This document shows positions 7,281-8,368 of a stretch of 8,368 nt of DNA, piece after piece (position 1 is the first letter of the stretch; each line of letters opens with the position of its first letter). Made by a program: the position numbers and the translations under genes. This stretch comes from Cyanobacteriota bacterium (GTDB taxonomy: Bacteria > Cyanobacteriota > Cyanobacteriia > Leptolyngbyales > Leptolyngbyaceae). The notes under the pieces are model-generated. The model did not search any database and was not told where the DNA came from. It saw nothing but the letters and a program-made list of their open reading frames with translations. Where the stretch lies: assembly GCA_027482985.1 (NCBI GenBank), contig JAIXVO010000066.1, forward strand, positions 1 through 8,368, written 5' to 3'.

Positions 7281-7504
7281 AATGTAAGCGGTAAAAGAAA
7301 ACTGAAATGGCTCTAGTCAGCCCGAACATTTACGGGAATCAACAGCCATCTTAGCCAGGATTGATAAACTAGTCAGGGAAATTACTGATATCTCTTTACA
7401 GACTTAGTGCTACTCGTGAAAGGCGGTCGGAGTGAATGGTGATTTGCCCTGACCTTATGTGCCGCGATCGCGGTTTAACCCGTTCTGCCAACACCCCGCG
7501 ATCG
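7281..7504. other. Intergenic region between ATPase and exoprotein genes
   Basis: These 224 bases hold no supportable gene. A short minus-strand frame overlapping the exoprotein start in another frame (7329 to 7102) lacks any family resemblance. The region carries the HIP1 hairpin next to the ATPase stop and a candidate promoter for the exoprotein. It also has two CTAGTCAG octamers (7313-7320, 7369-7376) and a short imperfect inverted repeat, CCCG-N8-CGGG, at 7321-7336. The 7281-7440 part is noticeably more AT-rich than the coding DNA on either side, as expected for a regulatory stretch. Confidence 0.6.
7348..7376 (-). promoter_or_regulatory. Candidate sigma70-type promoter for the exoprotein-CHAT pair
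   Basis: On the minus strand, CTGACT (7376-7371, 4 of 6 to TTGACA) is followed after 17 bases by TAAGAT (7353-7348, 4 of 6 to TATAAT). Transcription would start near 7341, leaving a leader of about 60 bases before the GTG at 7280. The spacer is ideal but both hexamers are imperfect, so this is only the best candidate in the gap. Its -35 element lies within one of the two CTAGTCAG octamers, which could make it a target for a regulator. Confidence 0.35.
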
Positions 7505-7505
7505 C
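7464..7505 (-). terminator. HIP1-based hairpin at the ATPase stop codon, possible terminator
   Basis: On the minus strand GCGATCGCGG (7505-7496) and CCGCGATCGC (7473-7464) are perfect reverse complements separated by 22 bases. They give a 10-base-pair GC-rich stem. The first base of the upper arm is the last base of the ATPase TAG. No U-tract follows, so it is not a canonical intrinsic terminator. It could slow polymerase or protect the mRNA 3' end, or simply reflect two nearby HIP1 sites, each palindromic by itself. Confidence 0.3.
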
Positions 7506-8368
7506 TAGCCCAAATCCAGCCCCAGGAAGCGATCGAGGAAGCGACTGCGCCAGATCGCCCGCAGAATGAAGCACCATTGAATAGCGACTAGGGCAATGAA
7601 GGCATAACTGGGCAGACCCAACCGATACAGCTCGAAAAAGGTGCGGAAGGGGGGAATGGCAATAATCAGGAAATAGACCCCCAGCAGGACGATCGCGACG
7701 ATGGTGTAACGCCAATCGCCGCTGTAGGGTTCGCCGCCCACCCAAAATTTGGTCGGCGGTTTGAGGAAGGGAATCAGCAGTAAGGTGCCCATCACCAGAA
7801 TCGTCACCAGGGCGCTGCGGGGTTCGGCATAGCCCACCTGCGTCAAATTCATATCCGGCGGCACATCGAGAATCGCCACCACCAGGAAGAACAGATACAC
7901 CATCAGCGAAACCAGCGTCAGGGTGAGGGTGGCCGGAATGACAAAATGCAGCATCGATCGCACCATACTGCGGCGGGGAATCGCCCCCGGTTGTGCCCAA
8001 ATCGGAATAAACATGGTCGGGAAGCCCACCCCAATCAAGGACACGATCGCCGCCTGCTTATTTTGAAGCGGGAAGCTATCGGTGACGATCGCCGTGGCGA
8101 ATACCAGCAGCGTCACACAAAACGTCCGAATCAGGAACAGTTTCATCACGTCCTGAATCCCATTGCGAATCCGTTGCCCTTCGAGGAACGTGTGCGGCAA
8201 CGCGCCAAACGAATCCTTCAGCAAGACAATATCTGCCACACTGCGAGTCGCTTTACTGCCACTTTCCATCGCGATCGCCAAATTCGCCTGCTTCAAGGAC
8301 AGCACATCATTCACGCCATCCCCAATCATGGCGACATACTTCCCGCGTCGCCGCAAACTCCGCACCAG
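7505..8368 (-). CDS. Cation-translocating P-type ATPase, CtpE-like, C-terminal part (5' end outside window)
   Basis: The 287 visible residues are the C-terminal end of a P-type ATPase, which pumps cations across a membrane by ATP hydrolysis through a phospho-Asp intermediate. The frame is open through the window edge; the GTG at 8365 is an internal valine, not a start. Residues 16-21 are GDGVND, the Mg2+-binding hinge of the phosphorylation domain. It is followed by VLSLKQANLAIAMESGSKA, where most P2-type pumps have APALK and AMG. This VLSLK/SGS form and the following TRSVADIVLL recall the CtpE group (linked to Ca2+ in mycobacteria); the ion here is not determinable. Six membrane segments follow at about 78-96, 104-125, 140-165, 185-203, 221-240 and 252-274, the usual C-terminal set, ending with a short basic tail. 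The catalytic DKTGT Asp lies outside. No functional tie to the downstream pair is evident. Confidence 0.9.
   Translation of the reverse strand: MVRSLRRRGKYVAMIGDGVNDVLSLKQANLAIAMESGSKATRSVADIVLLKDSFGALPHTFLEGQRIRNGIQDVMKLFLIRTFCVTLLVFATAIVTDSFPLQNKQAAIVSLIGVGFPTMFIPIWAQPGAIPRRSMVRSMLHFVIPATLTLTLVSLMVYLFFLVVAILDVPPDMNLTQVGYAEPRSALVTILVMGTLLLIPFLKPPTKFWVGGEPYSGDWRYTIVAIVLLGVYFLIIAIPPFRTFFELYRLGLPSYAFIALVAIQWCFILRAIWRSRFLDRFLGLDLG

Larger units (their letters stand above)
88..8278. repeat. Dispersed HIP1 octamers (GCGATCGC)
   Basis: About 25 copies counted by eye across all genes and both gaps. Examples lie at 88-95, near 1130, 1437, 2375, 2525, 3376, 3462 and 3722, two overlapping copies near 4095, then 5600, 6512, 7010 and 7155, and exactly at 7464-7471 and 7498-7505. 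Many extra near-matches differ at one edge base. HIP1 is a palindromic motif over-represented in many cyanobacterial chromosomes. Its even spread over all three genes argues that the exoprotein and CHAT genes are long-term residents rather than recent arrivals from another phylum. Confidence 0.9.

Noticed and set aside
7321..7336. CCCG-N8-CGGG inverted repeat as an operator or terminator
   Set aside because: A four-base-pair stem with no U-tract is too weak to support a call; it is only mentioned in the intergenic description.
7455..8000. 181-codon minus-strand frame within the ATPase gene
   Set aside because: It is a shifted reading of the ATPase membrane region. The ATPase frame has clear family motifs and membrane segments, so this one is a shadow.

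Overview
The window reads as cyanobacterial DNA. The octamer GCGATCGC (HIP1) occurs about 25 times by eye, roughly once per 335 bases, and HIP1 enrichment at this level is typical of many cyanobacteria. The protein families agree: a filamentous-haemagglutinin-type exoprotein with the cyanobacterial C-terminal signature and a TPR-CHAT protein. I cannot assign a genus. All three genes I can support lie on the minus strand, so the biological order runs from right to left.

Layout. 7505-8368 is the 3' part of a cation-translocating P-type ATPase resembling the CtpE type; its 5' part lies outside the window. 7281-7504 is intergenic. It holds a hairpin made from two HIP1 copies right at the ATPase stop, a candidate promoter (7348-7376), and a duplicated CTAGTCAG octamer. 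2484-7280 is a 1598-residue secreted beta-helical exoprotein with an N-terminal two-partner-secretion (TPS/haemagglutination activity) domain. 178-2484 is a 768-residue TPR-CHAT protein with its own signal-peptide-like N terminus and an intact His/Cys dyad. 1-177 holds nothing I can call.

How the genes work together. The exoprotein stop and the CHAT start share one base (TGATG), with a GGAG ribosome binding site inside the exoprotein's 3' end. They almost certainly form one transcript with coupled translation. Both carry an export signal ending in AIA|Q, so both should leave the cytoplasm. The most interesting reading is a secreted surface protein paired with a dedicated exported caspase-like protease that may mature, release or regulate it. 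The exoprotein has a C-terminal VTGRGG motif and only two cysteines after signal removal, both in the last 91 residues; these are natural places to look for processing or anchoring. The pairing of such gene families is known in cyanobacteria, but the functional link is my inference. No TpsB/FhaC-type transporter is in the window. The P-type ATPase looks unrelated and separately transcribed.
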